From contig NZ_CP031598.1 in the NCBI RefSeq assembly GCF_008728195.1, positions 2,170,001 through 2,234,000 of the forward strand: a stretch of 64,000 nt of DNA. Direction: 5' to 3'. A program made the translations under genes and the position numbers. The stretch is from Roseovarius indicus (lineage in GTDB: Bacteria > Pseudomonadota > Alphaproteobacteria > Rhodobacterales > Rhodobacteraceae). Under the pieces are notes generated by a model. It searched no databases. It saw only the letters and a list, made by a program, of their open reading frames with translations, and was not told where the DNA came from. Position 1 is the stretch's first letter, and each line of letters begins with the position of its first letter. Shown here piece after piece: positions 32,261 to 41,394 of the stretch.

Positions 32261-32332
32261 TTATATATCGAACGGTACAAATATGTCGGGCGCCACCGGG
32301 CGGGTCAAGGATTATATATTGAACGATACAAA
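32261..32332. promoter_or_regulatory. Paired TetR-type operator repeats in a divergent promoter
   Basis: Two direct 21-mers, at 32261-32281 and 32312-32332, agree at 19 of 21 bases; the shared core is TTATATAT-Y-GAACG-R-TACAAA. Spacing is 51 bp. They flank the divergent starts of the AhpC-like gene and the TetR gene, and the second overlaps the TetR start codon. This suggests one repressor controls both directions. Confidence 0.7.
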
Positions 32333-32924
32333 AAAATTAGGGCGGCCGCGCAGCTTCGACTATGACGCGGCGCTGAGGCAGGCGATGCATGTCTTCTGGA
32401 CGATGGGCTATGACGGGGCGTCGCTGCGCGACCTGAAGGGGGCGATGGGGATCACCGGCCCGAGCCTTTACGCGGCCTTCGGCGACAAGCGTGAGCTGTA
32501 TCTCAAGACCATCGACCATTACCGCGAGGCCGAGGGCTGTGCGCCCCTGGTGGCCTTCGAGGCGGAGGAGGATATCGCGGCGGCGATCCGCGCGTTCCTG
32601 GTCGAAATCATCGATTCCGCCACCGGGCACGAGAGCGGGGCGAAGGGGTGTTTCCTGGCCTCGAGCGTTGCGACGACCGCGGGGCAGGTCGACGGCGTGT
32701 CGGAGCGGTTGCAGGCGGCGATTGCCGAGGCGCAGGCCCGGCTGACGGCGCGGTTCGAGCGGGAGGTGGAGACGGGGACGCTGCCGGAGGGGTTCCCGTC
32801 AGAAGAGCGGGCGGCGCTGCTGTTCGATATAAGGCAGGGCTACATGTTCCGGGGCCGCGCCGGGGTGGCGCGGGAGGAGCTGATGCGGGATCTCGACGCG
32901 CGGGTGGCGTTGTTGCTGGCGTGA
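32319..32924 (+). CDS. TetR family regulator with TTG start
   Basis: A 201-residue regulator. The HTH region is GRPRSFDYDAALRQAMHVFWTMGYDGASLRDLKGAMGITGPSLYAAFGDKRELYLKTIDHY, the usual AcrR/TetR form, with a C-terminal domain containing GCFLASSV. The TTG at 32319 is preceded by AAGGA at 7 bp, giving MNDTKKLGRPRSFD; an ATG at 32283 lacks a ribosome binding site. Its start codon lies in one of the repeated operators, consistent with tight self-repression. Likely partner target: the divergent AhpC-like/NTF2-like operon. Confidence 0.85.
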   Translation: MNDTKKLGRPRSFDYDAALRQAMHVFWTMGYDGASLRDLKGAMGITGPSLYAAFGDKRELYLKTIDHYREAEGCAPLVAFEAEEDIAAAIRAFLVEIIDSATGHESGAKGCFLASSVATTAGQVDGVSERLQAAIAEAQARLTARFEREVETGTLPEGFPSEERAALLFDIRQGYMFRGRAGVAREELMRDLDARVALLLA

Positions 32925-32960
32925 GCCGGGCCGCGGCGATGCGCGGCCCGGGGTATTGCG

Positions 32961-33872
32961 TCAGTGGGCGGGCTTGATGAAGGTGCCGTTGCGCAATTCG
33001 CTCATGGCGGTCATCAGCTCGTCGCGGGTGTTCATCACGATCGGCCCGTGCCAGGCCACCGGCTCCTGGATCGGCGCGCCGGAGACCAGCAGGAAGCGCA
33101 CACCCTCGTCGCCCGCCTGCACGGTGATCTCGTCGCCGGTGCCGAAGCGGATGAGCGTCCGGTTGCCCGACATGTCGCGGATGTTCACCTCCTGCCCGCC
33201 GACTTCCTTTTCAAGGAGCACGCCCGAGGGGGCCGAGGCGTCGGCGAAGGCCGCGGAGCCTTCGAAGACATAGGCGAAGCTGCGGCGGTAGGTGTCGACC
33301 TTGAAGGTCTTCTTCACGCCCGCCGGCACCGAGATGTCGAGATACTGCGGATCGGCGGCGATGCCGTCGACCGGGCCGGTCTTGCCCCAGAAGCTGCCCA
33401 CCACGACGCGCACGGTGGTGCCGTCATCGTCGGTCACTTCGGGGATCTCGCCGCCTTTCACGTCCTGATACCGCGGCGCGGTCATCTTGAGCGAGGAGGG
33501 CAGGTTGGCCCAGAGCTGGAAGCCGTGCATCTGGCCCTGCGGGTTCCCCTTGGGCATCTCCTGGTGCATGATGCCCGATCCGGCGGTCATCCATTGCACG
33601 TCGCCCGCGCCCAGCGTGCCGGTGTTGCCCAGCGAGTCGCCGTGCTCGACCGTGCCCGACAGGACATAGGTGATGGTTTCGATGCCCCGGTGGGGGTGCC
33701 ACGGGAAGCCCTGGGCGTAATGCTCGGGCCGCTCGTTGCGGAAATCGTCGAAGAGCAGGAACGGGTCGAGCTCGGACGGGTCCTGGAACCCGAAGGCGCG
33801 GTGCAGGTGGACGCCGGCGCCTTCCATGGTGGGTTGCGCGGGGCGTTGTTCGAGGATCGGTCTGATGGACAT
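32961..33872 (-). CDS. Pirin family protein
   Basis: A 303-residue bicupin. The N-terminal pirin cupin has FPWHPHRGIETITYVLSG, the Fe-binding HPHRG plus EHGDS and GSGIMHQEM; the C-terminal half has VSGAPIQEPVAWHGPIVMNTRDEL. Bacterial pirins act as quercetin dioxygenases or metabolic regulators. It stands alone on the minus strand; the promoter side faces a small membrane protein gene. Confidence 0.9.
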   Translation of the reverse strand: MSIRPILEQRPAQPTMEGAGVHLHRAFGFQDPSELDPFLLFDDFRNERPEHYAQGFPWHPHRGIETITYVLSGTVEHGDSLGNTGTLGAGDVQWMTAGSGIMHQEMPKGNPQGQMHGFQLWANLPSSLKMTAPRYQDVKGGEIPEVTDDDGTTVRVVVGSFWGKTGPVDGIAADPQYLDISVPAGVKKTFKVDTYRRSFAYVFEGSAAFADASAPSGVLLEKEVGGQEVNIRDMSGNRTLIRFGTGDEITVQAGDEGVRFLLVSGAPIQEPVAWHGPIVMNTRDELMTAMSELRNGTFIKPAH

Positions 33873-34045
33873 GGGATGGTCCTCCTTTCCGTGTAGATGT
33901 AGAGAGTTTGGCAGCCCGCGCCAGAGGGCGGCATGGCCGGTTCGGGAAGGGCATTTGTGCGTGGATGCGCAAAACCCTCTCGCGCGGCGGCCGCGAACCG
34001 GGTAGAGGCGGGCAGGGCAACGGGGCAGGGCGAAGGAGGCCGCGG

Positions 34046-34531
34046 ATGGGCGATGACGACACGGTTCTGGCGACGGTCAGCGCCTCGGCCATGCGCCGGG
34101 GGCTGGGGATCACCATGCTGGGCCTCCTGGGGCTTCTGCTGATCTACACCGGCATCCTGCGGCCGCCCGCGCATATGGGCTGGCAGGCCTTCCTGGTGGT
34201 GATGGGGATCCTGTCGCTGTGGGGCGCGGAGCGGATGCGCCGGGCCACGCGGGTGGCGGTGGAGCTGACCGAGGCGGGCCTGCGCACGAGCGACGGCGAG
34301 GTGATCGCGGCGGTGGAGGATATCGCCTCGGTCGACCGGGGGGCGTTCGCCTTCAAGCCGTCGAACGGGTTCATCCTGCGGCTGAAGGGCCGGGCGCCGG
34401 GCCGCTGGCAGCCGGGGCTGTGGTGGCGGTTCGGGCCGCGGGTGGGCATCGGGGGCGTGACCCCGGGGTCACAGGGCAAGGTGATGGCCGACATCATCGC
34501 CGCCAAGCTGGCCGAGCGCGACCCGCGCTGA
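34046..34531 (+). CDS. Membrane protein, unknown function
   Basis: A 161-residue protein from the ATG at 34046, after GAAGGAGG. Two hydrophobic helices (about 18-39 and 45-59) are followed by a soluble, PH-like domain: VAVELTEAGLRTSDGEVIAAVEDIASVDRGAFAFKPSNGFILRLKG...GPRVGIGGVTPGSQGKVMADIIAAKL. This is a recurrent roseobacter protein of unknown role. It is convergent with the Tad genes. Confidence 0.7.
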   Translation: MGDDDTVLATVSASAMRRGLGITMLGLLGLLLIYTGILRPPAHMGWQAFLVVMGILSLWGAERMRRATRVAVELTEAGLRTSDGEVIAAVEDIASVDRGAFAFKPSNGFILRLKGRAPGRWQPGLWWRFGPRVGIGGVTPGSQGKVMADIIAAKLAERDPR

Positions 34532-34537
34532 GCCGGC

Positions 34538-35107
34538 TCAGGACGAGCAGCGTTCGAAGCAGAGCTGCGGGGCGAAGCGGAGGCTGGTGAAGACGCGCGT
34601 GTCGATGTTGATCTTCTCGCTGAAGACCAGCCCGAAGAGCGAGTCGTATTCCGAGACGCTTTCCACGACGATCACCTCTTCGCCGTCGTTCATGACGGGC
34701 AGGCGGTCGTGCTGCGAGGCGGTGTCGGCGCTGCGCAGCTCGCGCATCCGGCCGGTGCCGCGCACCTTCGACCAGGCGACGTCATACTGGTCGTCGTCGG
34801 CGTCGTAGCGGACGATGGTCACCCGCACCTGGTTGTTGCCGGCGTCGTTCGAGATCTCGTCGAAGAGGATCTTGACGTTGTCCATGTAGGTTTCGTTGAC
34901 GACCGACTGTTCGCGCGAGAGCAGGTCGGCGACGGTGTAGGTGGCCTTGATCCGCACGCTCTTGTAGCGGTGGACCTCGAAGAACTCGTAGGTGGCGCAG
35001 AGGGTCCAGAACAGAAGCGGGAAGGCGATCACGGATTCGACCATGAACGAGCCGCGTTCGTCGTCGCGGAAGGTTTTCAGCAGGTGCTTGAGATACAGCC
35101 AGGACAT
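34538..35107 (-). CDS. TadE/TadG-like pilus-assembly protein
   Basis: A 189-residue pseudopilin-like protein: a basic start, then the TadE-type segment DDERGSFMVESVIAFPLLFWTLCATYEFF with the Glu of the TadE helix, and a soluble domain ending in a Cys pair. It is third in a minus-strand operon with two other Tad-type genes; its start overlaps the previous stop by 1 bp. It probably sits in the inner membrane or periplasm of a Flp/Tad-type pilus or secretion machine. Core tad genes are not in this window. Confidence 0.75.
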   Translation of the reverse strand: MSWLYLKHLLKTFRDDERGSFMVESVIAFPLLFWTLCATYEFFEVHRYKSVRIKATYTVADLLSREQSVVNETYMDNVKILFDEISNDAGNNQVRVTIVRYDADDDQYDVAWSKVRGTGRMRELRSADTASQHDRLPVMNDGEEVIVVESVSEYDSLFGLVFSEKINIDTRVFTSLRFAPQLCFERCSS

Positions 35108-35658
35108 CAGAGCGGCTCCTGCACGAAGGCGGTCATGGACACGATCGAGGCTTGCCCGTTGGCATCCTTGCTCAGCGCGCTGCCGAGCGCGTCGTCGGGA
35201 AAGAGCGGGTCGAAGCGCAGGCAGGCGCGCAGCAGCATGAGACGGTTTTCCTCGAGCCGGCCTTGCGGGCCCGCACGGAACTGCCTGACCGGCTTGGTGG
35301 GCTCGGCCGCATCGGTGCAGTCGGCGGTGCGGTCGAGCGAGTTGAAGGAGCGCATGTCGGCCGAGCGCATTTCGAGGCGCAGGGTGTTGTCGCAGTCGCG
35401 GATCATCAGGGCGTTCTCGCAGATGATCTGCTTGATCTCGTTGTGCTGGGGGGCGGTCCCCGTGCCGAGGCGCACCTCGCGCACGGCAATGTCGAGGCCG
35501 CGTTCGAGCAGGGTGTAGCGCAGGGTGACGAAGCCCAGCTCGATCGACATCAGCATGAGGGCGAGATAGGCCGGGAAGACCAGCACGAACTCGACCGAGG
35601 CGTTGCCGCCCTCGTCGCGGAGGAAGCGGCGCAGCTCGTATCCGAAGGGGCCGATCAT
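35107..35658 (-). CDS. TadE-like pilus-assembly protein
   Basis: A 183-residue protein from the ATG at 35658, which overlaps the stop of the upstream VWA gene (ATGA). It has RDEGGNASVEFVLVFPAYLALMLMSIELGF, the TadE helix with the conserved Glu, then ERGLDIAVREVRLGT and a Cys-containing soluble part. Same operon as its two neighbours. Confidence 0.75.
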   Translation of the reverse strand: MIGPFGYELRRFLRDEGGNASVEFVLVFPAYLALMLMSIELGFVTLRYTLLERGLDIAVREVRLGTGTAPQHNEIKQIICENALMIRDCDNTLRLEMRSADMRSFNSLDRTADCTDAAEPTKPVRQFRAGPQGRLEENRLMLLRACLRFDPLFPDDALGSALSKDANGQASIVSMTAFVQEPL

Positions 35659-37451
35659 TGGGTCAGCCTCAGGTTCTGCACGTTCGAGGCGATGGAGCTG
35701 AACGCGGCGGAGATGTTGGAGCCGTTGGTCGGGTAGTAGTGGTTGCCCGAGGAGGCACAGGCCTGGAGCTGGCGCTCGGCGTTGCCGCCCGACGAGATGC
35801 CGTAGCCGATGGTGTAGACCACGACGCCCTGGGTCTTGGTGGCGTTGCAGATGTTCTGCATCATGGTGTCCTTGGTGCCGCCGCCTTCCCGTTCGGAATA
35901 GCGGTAGTCGTTCCACGGGCCCCAGTTGCCGGTCTTGCTGCCGTACCAGTCGGGCGACATCAGGCCCCAGGCCTCTTCCCAGTCGAGGCGTTCGGCCCTG
36001 ACGAAATCCTCGCGTTCCTGAAGGTCGCCGAACTCGTAATAGTTGAGCCAGTCGTTCTCGTCGATGTCGAGGTAGTCGTTGCCGTCGCGCAGGTAGTAGA
36101 GCGAGTATTCCTGGCCTTCTTCCGAGTACTCGCACTTGAACCAGCTGGAGTAGTATTCGCAATACTGCTCGTAATAGCTGTCATAGTAGCGGCGCGAGAC
36201 GTTGTAGACCGAATAGGCGTAGAGGAATTCCTGTTCCTGGAAGGTCAGCCGGTAGAGGTCGGAGTTGGCCCCGCGATAGGGGCTGTTCTCGTCGAAATAG
36301 TAGGAGTCGGTGTTCTGGCCATCGGCCATGAGCACGATGATCTTGAGCGTGTCGCCCTCGGTATAGGAGGAGGGGATGTTCGCGAGCGAGGCATCGACGA
36401 CGCCCACATCCGAGCTTTGCAGCGTGGTGAAGACGCTGGAGAACTTGGGATCGAGCAGGGCCGCGCCCCATTTCATGCCGATATGGGCCGAGGTGTTGCC
36501 GTCGGCGTCGAGCGAGTTGATGCGGGAGTGCAGGTCGGACTTGCTCATCGAGTAGGGCAGGATCTGGGCGCGCACCTCGGGGAAGCACGAGCGCCATTCG
36601 GCGTTGAGATCGTCGAAGCCGCCGTAGAGCGAGGTATAGATCTGCTGATCGTAGGCGACCGAGGGGTCGATGCCGGCCGTGGTGTAATCGGACGAGGAGA
36701 ATCGCAGGCACGAGGAATAGTCGTGCGTGTCGTTCACGGTCAGGGCGTTGTAGATATCGGCGCCGGGCGCCACGTTCCACGAGAACGGGACCAGCGAGAT
36801 CACGGTATTGCCCGGCTCGGAGCCGTCGATGATCGTGGTCACGAAGTTTCGCGCGGCCGACTTGAGGTTCGTCATCTTGGTGCCTTCCATCGAGCCCGAC
36901 ACGTCGAGCACGAGGGAGACTTCCAGCTTGGGCGTGCGCACCTCGGCCTCGGCGGCGCCGAAGGCTTCGAGCGTGTCGACGCCGGACAGCTTCATCAGGT
37001 AGGTGTCGATGTTCATGCTGGCCTCGGCATAGGCCCGCGTCGCGTTGAGCGAGGTCTCGATGTCGTCGGTGCCGGTGCCGTCGGTGTCGATATCGTGCAG
37101 GTAGCTGGACATGTCGTTCTTGGCGAAATAGTCCTCGATGATCGCCTTCACGTCATCGACTTCCGAGCCGATCGGCGCCCCCGCGCCGGCCAGCACCGCG
37201 CTGTCGAGCGTGGCCTGCAGGTGGGTGCGCTCCATCTCGTAGCGCATCATGTCGATGCCGAGGCCGGCCATCACCAGCATGAACAGGAACATGAACAGCG
37301 TGAGGATGATGGCGTTTCCGTCTTCCTCGTCACGGAAGCGTTCGATTTCTTGCGAAAGCCCATGACAGCCGCGCGCCGCCCGGCCATGGGCGAGCGCACG
37401 TGTCCTGGCGATCTGCCAGGTCGTCCTGCTCCCGGAAAACTTGAACATCAC
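35655..37451 (-). CDS. TadG-like protein with VWA domain
   Basis: A 598-residue protein. The N-terminus has the Tad helix RDEEDGNAIILTLFMFLFMLVMAGLGIDMMRYEMERTHLQATLDSAVLAG. A von Willebrand A domain follows: VSLVLDVSGSMEGTKM (MIDAS DxSGS near residue 182) and later LKIIVLMADGQNT. Between MADG and the closing VVYTIGYG, residues about 418-473 form a Tyr/Asp/Glu-rich insert with 14 tyrosines in 55 residues. It ends in a helix of aligned polar residues. It probably functions at the cell surface or periplasm with the two TadE-like proteins encoded downstream. Confidence 0.82.
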   Translation of the reverse strand: MMFKFSGSRTTWQIARTRALAHGRAARGCHGLSQEIERFRDEEDGNAIILTLFMFLFMLVMAGLGIDMMRYEMERTHLQATLDSAVLAGAGAPIGSEVDDVKAIIEDYFAKNDMSSYLHDIDTDGTGTDDIETSLNATRAYAEASMNIDTYLMKLSGVDTLEAFGAAEAEVRTPKLEVSLVLDVSGSMEGTKMTNLKSAARNFVTTIIDGSEPGNTVISLVPFSWNVAPGADIYNALTVNDTHDYSSCLRFSSSDYTTAGIDPSVAYDQQIYTSLYGGFDDLNAEWRSCFPEVRAQILPYSMSKSDLHSRINSLDADGNTSAHIGMKWGAALLDPKFSSVFTTLQSSDVGVVDASLANIPSSYTEGDTLKIIVLMADGQNTDSYYFDENSPYRGANSDLYRLTFQEQEFLYAYSVYNVSRRYYDSYYEQYCEYYSSWFKCEYSEEGQEYSLYYLRDGNDYLDIDENDWLNYYEFGDLQEREDFVRAERLDWEEAWGLMSPDWYGSKTGNWGPWNDYRYSEREGGGTKDTMMQNICNATKTQGVVVYTIGYGISSGGNAERQLQACASSGNHYYPTNGSNISAAFSSIASNVQNLRLTQ

Positions 37452-37756
37452 ACTACCCTCATCACGTCAAACATCGTGCCTGTACGAATCCGCACATGGA
37501 TTTTGGCCAGCAATATATGGCCCGGGAGCTTGTCTGAATTAAGGCGAAACTACGAATAGTTGCCGGTAATCATGTGGTTACCCGGAAACTATGCCGCGGT
37601 GCGGCGGGCATTGTTGCCCCTTGGTGGCGGATGGCCACCGGGGCCGGTTGTAAAATCGGCGGGTGGACAATCAACGGGCATGCGGTAACGATACCGTCAA
37701 AAATGATCCGTAGAAGCCGAACAACGGACGTGAAACGCAACAGGGAGAGACGACTT
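37452..37756. promoter_or_regulatory. Divergent promoter region, Tad operon / glutamate dehydrogenase
   Basis: 305 bp between the VWA gene and the dehydrogenase gene. It is AT-richer near 37500-37570. A hairpin GGTGGC/GCCACC lies near 37623-37640. No clear promoter boxes or conserved operator are identified, and no gene is seen. Confidence 0.4.
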
Positions 37757-39190
37757 ATGACAAGCCCCCGGAAGGAGCCGAGTTTCCGCGAAAGCGTGGA
37801 CTTGATGTTTAACCACGCGGTCGCGCTGATGGACCTGCCGCCGGGGCTCGAGGAGAAGATCCGCGTCTGCAACGCCACCTATACCGTGCGCTTCGGCGTG
37901 CGGCTGCGCGGCCAGATCCAGACGTTCACCGGCTATCGCAGCGTGCATTCCGAGCACATGGAGCCGGTGAAGGGCGGGATCCGCTACTCGATGGGCGTGA
38001 ACCAGGACGAGGTCGAGGCGCTGGCCGCGCTGATGACCTACAAATGCGCCATCGTCGAGGCGCCGTTCGGCGGCTCGAAGGGCGGTTTGCGGATCGACCC
38101 CCGGGAATGGGACGAGCACGAGCTGGAGCTGATCACCCGGCGCTTCGCCTATGAGCTGGCCAAGCGCGACCTGATCAACCCCAGCCAGAACGTGCCCGCG
38201 CCCGACATGGGCACCGGCGAGCGCGAGATGGCGTGGATCGCCGACCAGTACCGGCGGATGAACACCACCGACATCAACTCCCGCGCCTGCGTCACCGGCA
38301 AGCCGGTGAATGCCGGCGGCATCCAGGGCCGGACGGAGGCCACGGGCCGGGGCGTGCAATACGCGCTGCAGGAGTTCTTCCGCCACCCCGAGGACGTCAA
38401 GGCGGCCGGCATGTCGGGCACGCTCGATGGCAAGCGGGTGATCGTGCAGGGCCTCGGCAACGTGGGCTATCACGCCGCCAAGTTCCTGTCGGAAGAGGAT
38501 GGCTGCAAGGTCGTCGGCATCATCGAGCGCGACGGCGGGCTGTGGGACGATGACGGGCTGAACGTCGAGGAGATCCGCAACTGGATCGCCAAGCATGGCG
38601 GGGTGGATGGCTATTCCTCGGGGAAATACGTCAAGGACGGCGCCAAGTTCCTCGAGGAAGAGTGCGACATCCTCGTGCCGGCGGCGATGGAAGGGGTGAT
38701 CAACCTCGAAAACGCCGAGCGGGTGAAGGCGCCGCTGATCATCGAGGCCGCGAACGGCCCGGTGACCGCCGGGGCCGACGAGATCCTGCGCAAGAAGGGC
38801 ACGGTGATCATCCCCGACATGTATGCCAACGCGGGCGGTGTGACGGTGTCGTATTTCGAATGGGTGAAGAACCTCAGCCATATCCGCTTTGGCCGCATGG
38901 GCCGGCGGCAGGAGGAGGCGCGGCACCAGCTGATCGTGTCGGAACTCGAGCGGCTGGACAGTCACCTGGGCGATGCCTGGGTGATGTCGCCGGACTTCAA
39001 GAAGAAGTACCTGCGCGGGGCGGGCGAGTTGGAGCTCGTGCGCTCGGGGCTCGACGACACGATGCGCACGGCCTACCAGCAGATCCGCGAGGTCTGGCAT
39101 TCGCGGGACGACGTGCAGGACCTGCGCACCGCGGCCTATCTCGTGGCGATCGAGAAGGTTGCGGCGAGCTACCGGGCGCTGGGGCTCTGA
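37757..39190 (+). CDS. Glutamate dehydrogenase
   Basis: A 477-residue enzyme of the Glu/Leu/Phe/Val dehydrogenase family. Motifs: PVKGGIRYS, LMTYKCAIVEAPFGGSKGG (catalytic Lys) and NVPAPDMGTGEREMAWIAD, then the Rossmann site VIVQGLGNVGYHAAKFL. It interconverts glutamate and 2-oxoglutarate; NAD versus NADP use is not settled by sight. The start is the ATG at 37757 after GGGAGAG. Confidence 0.93.
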   Translation: MTSPRKEPSFRESVDLMFNHAVALMDLPPGLEEKIRVCNATYTVRFGVRLRGQIQTFTGYRSVHSEHMEPVKGGIRYSMGVNQDEVEALAALMTYKCAIVEAPFGGSKGGLRIDPREWDEHELELITRRFAYELAKRDLINPSQNVPAPDMGTGEREMAWIADQYRRMNTTDINSRACVTGKPVNAGGIQGRTEATGRGVQYALQEFFRHPEDVKAAGMSGTLDGKRVIVQGLGNVGYHAAKFLSEEDGCKVVGIIERDGGLWDDDGLNVEEIRNWIAKHGGVDGYSSGKYVKDGAKFLEEECDILVPAAMEGVINLENAERVKAPLIIEAANGPVTAGADEILRKKGTVIIPDMYANAGGVTVSYFEWVKNLSHIRFGRMGRRQEEARHQLIVSELERLDSHLGDAWVMSPDFKKKYLRGAGELELVRSGLDDTMRTAYQQIREVWHSRDDVQDLRTAAYLVAIEKVAASYRALGL

Positions 39191-39197
39191 GGCTGCA

Positions 39198-39791
39198 GTG
39201 GCCGGGCGCGACGTCGACATAGCGTGCCGTTGCGGGAACGTGACGGGGCGGGTGTCGGGCGTCTCGCCCGCCACGGGCTGCCGGGTGACGTGCCATTGCA
39301 AGGATTGCCGGGCCTTTGCCACCCATGTGGGGGCGGCGGATATCCTTGACGGCAACGGCGGGTTCGAGCTGTTCCAGACCTTGCCGGCACGGTTGGCGTT
39401 TACCTCGGGGGTCGAGCATCTGCGCTGTCTGCGGCTGTCGCCCAAGGGCATGATGCGGTGGTACGCGGGGTGTTGCGGCACGCCCATCGGGAACACGCTG
39501 GCGGGCTCGGGGTGGTATTTCCTGAGCCTTGCCGTGGTTCTGGTGCCCGAGGACCAGGCGGCGGCGCTGGGGCCGAACCGGGGGAGCTTCTTTGCCAAGG
39601 ACGCGCCGGAGGGGGCCAATCCGCCGGCGGATCACGGGAAGTGGACGTTGATGTCGGGGGCGTTCGGGCGGCATTTCGCGGCGCTCTGCGGGCTGGCGCC
39701 GAAGGGGTCGCCTTTCTTCGAGGGGGGCAGGCCGGTGGTGGAGCCGGAGATCCTGACGAAAGAGCAGCGATTGAAGGCCGAGGCCGTGTAG
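39198..39791 (+). CDS. GFA-like / DUF6151 protein
   Basis: A 197-residue protein starting at GTG 39198, with GAGG upstream, 7 bp after the dehydrogenase stop. Cysteine pattern CRCGNV...CHCKDCRAF...GCCGTP fits the glutathione-dependent formaldehyde-activating-type zinc fold. The role is uncertain; the family name does not prove formaldehyde use. It may be co-transcribed with the dehydrogenase gene. Confidence 0.75.
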   Translation: MAGRDVDIACRCGNVTGRVSGVSPATGCRVTCHCKDCRAFATHVGAADILDGNGGFELFQTLPARLAFTSGVEHLRCLRLSPKGMMRWYAGCCGTPIGNTLAGSGWYFLSLAVVLVPEDQAAALGPNRGSFFAKDAPEGANPPADHGKWTLMSGAFGRHFAALCGLAPKGSPFFEGGRPVVEPEILTKEQRLKAEAV

Positions 39792-39803
39792 CGCAACGGT
39801 GCC

Positions 39804-39952
39804 GCCCGCCGCGCATCGACGGACCGCGGGGCGGCGAACCGACGGGAGTGGCCTGGCGCTTTATGGTGGCCAAGTCAGGAAGACCTTGTTCCGTGTTGTT
39901 CCAATAGCAAAATCGCCGGACCGTCGGGGCGGCCCGTCGATGCGCGGCGGGC
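39804..39952. repeat. Long-range 19-bp inverted repeat, possible structured RNA
   Basis: GCCCGCCGCGCATCGACGG at 39804-39822 is perfectly complementary to 39934-39952, enclosing 111 bp. The right arm is followed by GGGCTTCGCCCTTGATT, a terminator-like stem. The whole 327-bp gap (39792-40118) before soxB shows no gene; it could form a stable hairpin or a small RNA. Confidence 0.6.
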
Positions 39953-40118
39953 TTCGCCCTTGATTCCGCGCAGGTTCTTCGCCTTGATGATCGCTTTCCA
40001 TGCGCGCCTTGTCGCCCCTAGGCCGGAATTCGTCGATCCGGGGTGCGCGGGGCTTTTGGCGTGTTGCTATCCGGGACGGGACTTGCTTCACTCCGCGCAA
40101 TCACAGGGGAGTCTCCAC

Positions 40119-41372
40119 ATGCGCTTTTCCGGCTTGCGCGTTCTCAAGGAAGGCCTGACGGGCAACAAGGGCTGGCAGGCCCATTGGCGCGATGCCGAAC
40201 CGAAATCCGAGTATGACGTGGTCATCATCGGCGGCGGCGGGCACGGGCTGTCGACGGCCTATTACCTGGCGAAGAACCACGGCATCCGGAATGTCGCGGT
40301 GCTGGAGAAGGGGTATCTTGGCGGCGGGAACGTGGGGCGGAATACCACGATTGTCAGGGCCAACTACTTCCTGCCGGGGAATTCGGAATTCTACAGCCAC
40401 TCGCTCAAACTGTGGGAGGGGCTGGAGCAGGACCTGAACTACAACACCATGCTGTCGCAGCGGGGGCAGATTTCGCTTTTCCATTCCGACGGGCAGCGGG
40501 ACGCGGCGATCCGGCGGGGGAATTCCATCGTCAACCAGGGCGACGAGGCGGAGCTTCTGTCGCTGGCGCAGTTGAAGAAGATGGTGCCGTTCCTCGATTA
40601 CGAGCAGCAGCGGTTTCCCATTCACGGCGCCCTCATTTCGCGGCGCTCGGGCACGGCGCGGCATGACGCGGTGGCCTGGGGCTATGCGCGCGGCGCGAGC
40701 GCGCGGGGTGTGGACCTGATCCAGAACTGCGAGGTGACGGGGATCGACATCGAGGGCGGGAAAGTGACCGGGGTGCAGACCTCGCGTGGCGCGATCAAGG
40801 CGAAGAAGGTGGCGATGATCGTGGCGGGCCGGTCGAGCCAGGTGGCGGCGATGGCGGGCATGCGCCTGCCGATCGAGAGCCACGTGCTTCAGGCCTTCGT
40901 GACCGAGGGGCTGAAGCCCTGCATCGACCATGTTATCAGCTTCGGCATGGGGCATTTCTATATCAGCCAGTCCGACAAGGGCGGGCTGGTGTTCGGGGGC
41001 GACCTGGATTTCTACGCCTCCTATGCCCAGCGGGGAAACCTGCCGATGGTGGAGCACGTGATGGAGGCGGGGATGACCCTGATGCCGGCGATCGGCAAGG
41101 CAAGGGTGCTGCGCAGCTGGGGCGGGATCATGGACATGTCGCCCGACGGCTCGCCCATCATCGACCGGACGCATATCGACGGGCTCTACCTCAATTGCGG
41201 CTGGTGCTATGGCGGGTTCAAGGCGGTGCCGGGCTCGGGCTATTCGATGGCGCATCTCGTGGCGACCGACGAGCCGCACGCGCCGGCGGCCCGGTTCCGG
41301 CTGGACCGGTTCCGGACGGGCTATGGGCTGATGGACGAGGAAGGCACGGGGATGCAGCATAACCTGCATTGA
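40119..41372 (+). CDS. soxB: Sarcosine oxidase beta subunit
   Basis: A 417-residue FAD-dependent oxidoreductase. The dinucleotide motif is DVVIIGGGGHGLSTAYYL (about 33-50); GNVGRNTTIVRANYF and the C-terminal GWCYGGFKAVPGSG are typical of heterotetrameric sarcosine oxidase beta, which carries the FAD and covalent FMN sites. It demethylates sarcosine to glycine with SoxADG. The ATG at 40119 follows AGGGGAG. A YceI gene separates it from soxD, which is not the usual arrangement. Confidence 0.94.
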   Translation: MRFSGLRVLKEGLTGNKGWQAHWRDAEPKSEYDVVIIGGGGHGLSTAYYLAKNHGIRNVAVLEKGYLGGGNVGRNTTIVRANYFLPGNSEFYSHSLKLWEGLEQDLNYNTMLSQRGQISLFHSDGQRDAAIRRGNSIVNQGDEAELLSLAQLKKMVPFLDYEQQRFPIHGALISRRSGTARHDAVAWGYARGASARGVDLIQNCEVTGIDIEGGKVTGVQTSRGAIKAKKVAMIVAGRSSQVAAMAGMRLPIESHVLQAFVTEGLKPCIDHVISFGMGHFYISQSDKGGLVFGGDLDFYASYAQRGNLPMVEHVMEAGMTLMPAIGKARVLRSWGGIMDMSPDGSPIIDRTHIDGLYLNCGWCYGGFKAVPGSGYSMAHLVATDEPHAPAARFRLDRFRTGYGLMDEEGTGMQHNLH

Positions 41373-41394
41373 TGGTCTGCATGGCGAGGTCGGG

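Noticed and set aside
37697..39619. 640-codon open frame antisense to glutamate dehydrogenase
   Set aside because: Same cause; the plus-strand dehydrogenase has complete motifs.
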